Assembly (NCBI GenBank): GCA_034678405.1
Contig: JAXDBW010000021.1
Location: 1-21,990 of the forward strand
DNA: 21,990 nt
Direction of reading: 5' to 3'
Source of the DNA: JAXDBW01 sp034678405
GTDB lineage: Bacteria; Patescibacteriota; Patescibacteriia; UBA10025; JAHIVO01
This document shows positions 20,315 to 21,990 of the stretch, piece by piece (within the stretch, counting starts at the first letter, position 1; each line of letters begins with the position of its first letter). The position numbers were made by a program, and so were the translations under genes. The notes beneath the pieces were generated by a model that worked only from the letters and a program-made list of their open reading frames with translations, had not been told where the DNA came from and made no database searches.

Positions 20315-20352
20315 TGTCATTGCGAGAAATCACATGACGAAGCAATCTGACA
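20315..20352. repeat. short REP-like inverted repeat
   Basis: TGTCATTGC (20315-20323) pairs with GCAATCTGACA (20342-20352) with a 2-base bulge. The TGTCATTGCGAG...GAAGCAATCTGACA layout resembles a palindromic repeat widespread in bacterial intergenic DNA (recalled, not searched). It lies in the divergent gap between glyA and the M24 peptidase gene. Confidence 0.45.
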
Positions 20353-20359
20353 ATATATA

Positions 20360-20439
20360 TTGACAACCTCAGAGTTCACTTGCTAAGGTGGAGCCACTTA
20401 GAAACAGAAACCAAACGCTTTTCAACCATTTCACGGAGG
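20360..20439 (+). promoter_or_regulatory. promoter and ribosome-binding site of the M24 peptidase gene
   Basis: A perfect TTGACA (20360-20365) is followed after 18 bases by a weak TAAGGT (20384-20389). A strong GGAGG (20435-20439) lies 5 bases before ATG 20445 and decides the start; the frame is open further upstream to 20388. Confidence 0.5.
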
Positions 20440-20444
20440 AACAA

Positions 20445-21584
20445 ATGAACATTGATTTGGAACAAACCGTCACACAGATCATGCGGCATCTGCGCCGCGC
20501 CGACGCTGACTGTCTCCTCGTGCGTGACCTCGCGAGCATTCGCTACCTGACTGGCTGTGCGTTCCACAGTATTGGGGATGCACTCGTGCTCGTCAGCCAG
20601 CGTGGCGTAACCCTCTTCACCGACGGTCGCTACATCAGCGTCAAGCGCATGCTGAAAAACCAGCCCGTCGGGGTAGTCATCTGGGATCGGAAAGATATAC
20701 CAGGTGCAATCTTCGACGTAGCCACCTACCGCCGGCGGACAAAAATGGTCATCGGCTTCGAACAGTCACACGACGCCATGAGTTACGGTTTCGTGCAGTC
20801 GCTCCGCAATGCGGCGCAGCGCACACGCTGGCGTAGCGCGGTGACGATCCACGCCCTGCCGGACATTATGCTACCGATCCGCAGTATCAAGACGCCCGCC
20901 GAGCTCCGGCTCATGCGACGGGCTACGGCCCGCGCTGACCGCGCGCTGCAGAACATACTTCCGCACGTGAAACGCGGTGTGACCGAACTGGACATCGCTC
21001 GCCTGCTTAATATTGAGCTGCGGAAACTGTCCGGCGAAGACGAACTGTCCTTCGCTACGATCGTAGCGTCTGGACAAAACGGCGACACGCCGCACGCCAC
21101 TCCGGGCAACCGGAAAATCAAGCGGGGCGATCTTGTCACCATCGACTACGGCCTGGTGTACCAGGGATATCATACCGATACCACCCGGACGATTATCGTC
21201 GGTCGGCTCGAATCCCGCGCACAGAAGCTCTTCGACACGGTGCTGGCAGCGCAGCAGACTGCTCAGCAGGCCGCGCGACCCGGCATGACTGGCTGCGATA
21301 TCGACAAGATCGCCCGCGACATTATCCTCGCCGCCGGCTATCGGGAAAAGCAGTTCCCGCATGGCACCGGACACGGAGTCGGGCTGGACATCCATGAGAA
21401 ACCGCATATCACATCGTCACCGAAATTCGGCGGCGTCCCGCTCGTACCTGGCATGGTCTTCAGTATCGAGCCCGGGATCTATGACGAGGGCTTCACCGGC
21501 TGCCGGCTGGAGAATACCGTCGTCATGACCGAGACTGGAGCACGGTCACTCTCTCGACTGCCGATGGAGATTCGGGTCCCCTGA
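20445..21584 (+). CDS. pepP: Xaa-Pro aminopeptidase-like M24 metallopeptidase
   Basis: This 379-aa cytoplasmic enzyme removes N-terminal residues preceding proline (Xaa-Pro aminopeptidase or prolidase group). Residues 1-140 form the creatinase-type N-terminal domain (IRYLTGCAF, LFTDGRY). The pita-bread catalytic domain holds all five dimetal ligands: D234 (TIDYG), D245 (HTDTTRT), H310 (GTGHGVGLDIHE), E342 (SIEPGIY) and E356 (RLENTV), plus H217. The start at 20445 is set by GGAGG. Codon use is more GC-rich and Arg-rich than in the neighbours. A terminator follows 26 bases after the stop. The substrate could also be dipeptides, so the symbol is tentative. Confidence 0.9.
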   Translation: MNIDLEQTVTQIMRHLRRADADCLLVRDLASIRYLTGCAFHSIGDALVLVSQRGVTLFTDGRYISVKRMLKNQPVGVVIWDRKDIPGAIFDVATYRRRTKMVIGFEQSHDAMSYGFVQSLRNAAQRTRWRSAVTIHALPDIMLPIRSIKTPAELRLMRRATARADRALQNILPHVKRGVTELDIARLLNIELRKLSGEDELSFATIVASGQNGDTPHATPGNRKIKRGDLVTIDYGLVYQGYHTDTTRTIIVGRLESRAQKLFDTVLAAQQTAQQAARPGMTGCDIDKIARDIILAAGYREKQFPHGTGHGVGLDIHEKPHITSSPKFGGVPLVPGMVFSIEPGIYDEGFTGCRLENTVVMTETGARSLSRLPMEIRVP

Positions 21585-21610
21585 TCACGCAACGGCTTGC
21601 TAACTATCAC

Positions 21611-21642
21611 AAAGCCGCGAGCTCCCCGCCCGCGGCTTTTTA
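21611..21642. terminator. terminator between the M24 peptidase gene and the second FG-GAP gene
   Basis: AAAGCCGCG (21611-21619) pairs perfectly with CGCGGCTTT (21631-21639) around an 11-base loop, followed by TTAT. It stands between convergent genes and can act on both strands. Confidence 0.8.
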
Positions 21643-21659
21643 TTTACTATAGTTGACCA

Positions 21660-21990
21660 TTACCACTCGATCACGCGGACATGTGGCGCACCGGCTGACC
21701 GAGGAATCACAACCAGTTCCCCGATTCCGTCCGCATCAACATCTCCCCCGCCAAGCATCACCCCACCCAAAAATGTCCCGGCGTAACTATAGAACGATCG
21801 GGATAAGCGCTCACGAATATCATATACCCGTATCTGCGGCTGTGACTGGGTGCCCGGCGCCACCACAATCTCCTTGGTCCCGTCACCGTCAGTATCCACA
21901 CCCGCGACCGAAACCCCACCCCGGTACTCACGGTTAAAGGCGAAGAAGCCGGGGGAGAGACGCTTCAGTTCATTGGGGCGGATCTGGAAA
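21660..21990 (-). CDS. C-terminal part of a second FG-GAP repeat protein (runs off the window)
   Basis: The frame is open from the window edge to a stop at 21660, giving the last 109 residues. They begin FQIRPNELKRLSPGFFAFN and contain two FG-GAP-type repeats with calcium loops DTDGDGTKEIVV and DVDADGIGELVV, ending in SAGAPHVRVIEW. The alignment with the C-terminus of the protein at 4266 runs residue for residue (FQIRKNEIKRLSPGFTAF, VDTDGDGTKEIVV, STGAPQVRM), so the two are paralogues. The N-terminus, signal peptide and any binding domain are outside the window. A surface or secreted location is inferred from the paralogue. Confidence 0.85.
   Translation of the reverse strand, partial: FQIRPNELKRLSPGFFAFNREYRGGVSVAGVDTDGDGTKEIVVAPGTQSQPQIRVYDIRERLSRSFYSYAGTFLGGVMLGGGDVDADGIGELVVIPRSAGAPHVRVIEW

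Noticed and set aside
20318..20320. Upstream glyA start at 20320
   Set aside because: The promoter at 20301-20273 lies between it and the family start, so this segment would not be in the main transcript.
20871..21407. Minus-strand frame of 178 codons opposite the M24 peptidase gene
   Set aside because: Shadow of a GC-rich coding region; all five metal ligands support the plus-strand gene.
1..21990. CRISPR array, prophage genes, transposase or integrase genes
   Set aside because: No regularly spaced repeats, Cas, phage structural or recombinase coding sequences were seen on either strand.

Overview
The window looks like a chromosomal piece of a Patescibacteria (Candidate Phyla Radiation) bacterium. 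This is inferred from several things: an Arg at the tip of the EF-P loop, an rpsF-ssb-rpsR cluster without rplI, a lone membrane-anchored peptide-binding protein with no permease genes, surface proteins built from FG-GAP repeats, and short intergenic gaps with few Shine-Dalgarno (SD) sites. TGA ends several clear genes (glyA, the sugar dehydrogenase, the M24 peptidase), so the genetic code is the standard one. No taxonomic marker such as 16S is present in full.

Layout. 1-2450: a small basic protein, secG, an OppA-like binding protein and tRNA-Leu(CAG). 2480-7559: ribonuclease J; a secreted LamG/FG-GAP protein on the minus strand; trpS, divergent from it with interleaved promoters; and an unrecognised 91-aa protein. 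7596-9377 (minus): a tight rpsF-ssb-rpsR-efp operon. 9558-10811: a THUMP/Trm11-like RNA methyltransferase. 10812-14135: the accessory region. 14136-15944: ychF and rsmE, divergent. 15990-16811: an Asn-rich, membrane-anchored, calcium-binding surface protein. 16848-18664 (minus): folD, a 4-TM protein and a NUDIX hydrolase. 18701-18980: a nested palindromic element. 18983-20266: glyA. 20445-21584: an M24 aminopeptidase. 21660-end: the C-terminus of a second FG-GAP protein.

Most genes are housekeeping: translation (tRNA, S6, S18, EF-P, TrpS, YchF, RsmE, tRNA methyltransferase), RNA turnover, secretion, one-carbon metabolism (GlyA with FolD) and peptide use (binding protein with M24 peptidase). 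Several (trpS, glyA, and probably folD, ychF and rsmE) have a -10 box so close to the ATG that leaderless transcripts are predicted.

The unusual part is 10.8-14.2 kb. It holds two single-gene modules on the minus strand: a cold-shock-domain protein with a long structured 5' leader, and a PQQ-type sugar dehydrogenase. Downstream of the real ychF 3' end, the codons for the YchF C-terminus recur at 12618-12659, with changes that are nearly all synonymous and that form a perfect inverted repeat. A more decayed relative lies at 11206-11245. The dehydrogenase gene therefore sits between two copies of a ychF-tail-like site, which suggests insertion at the ychF 3' end. No recombinase is visible. Next to it, 10812-11205 holds four strong SD sites, nested tiny ORFs and a stretch resembling the 16S rRNA 3' end.
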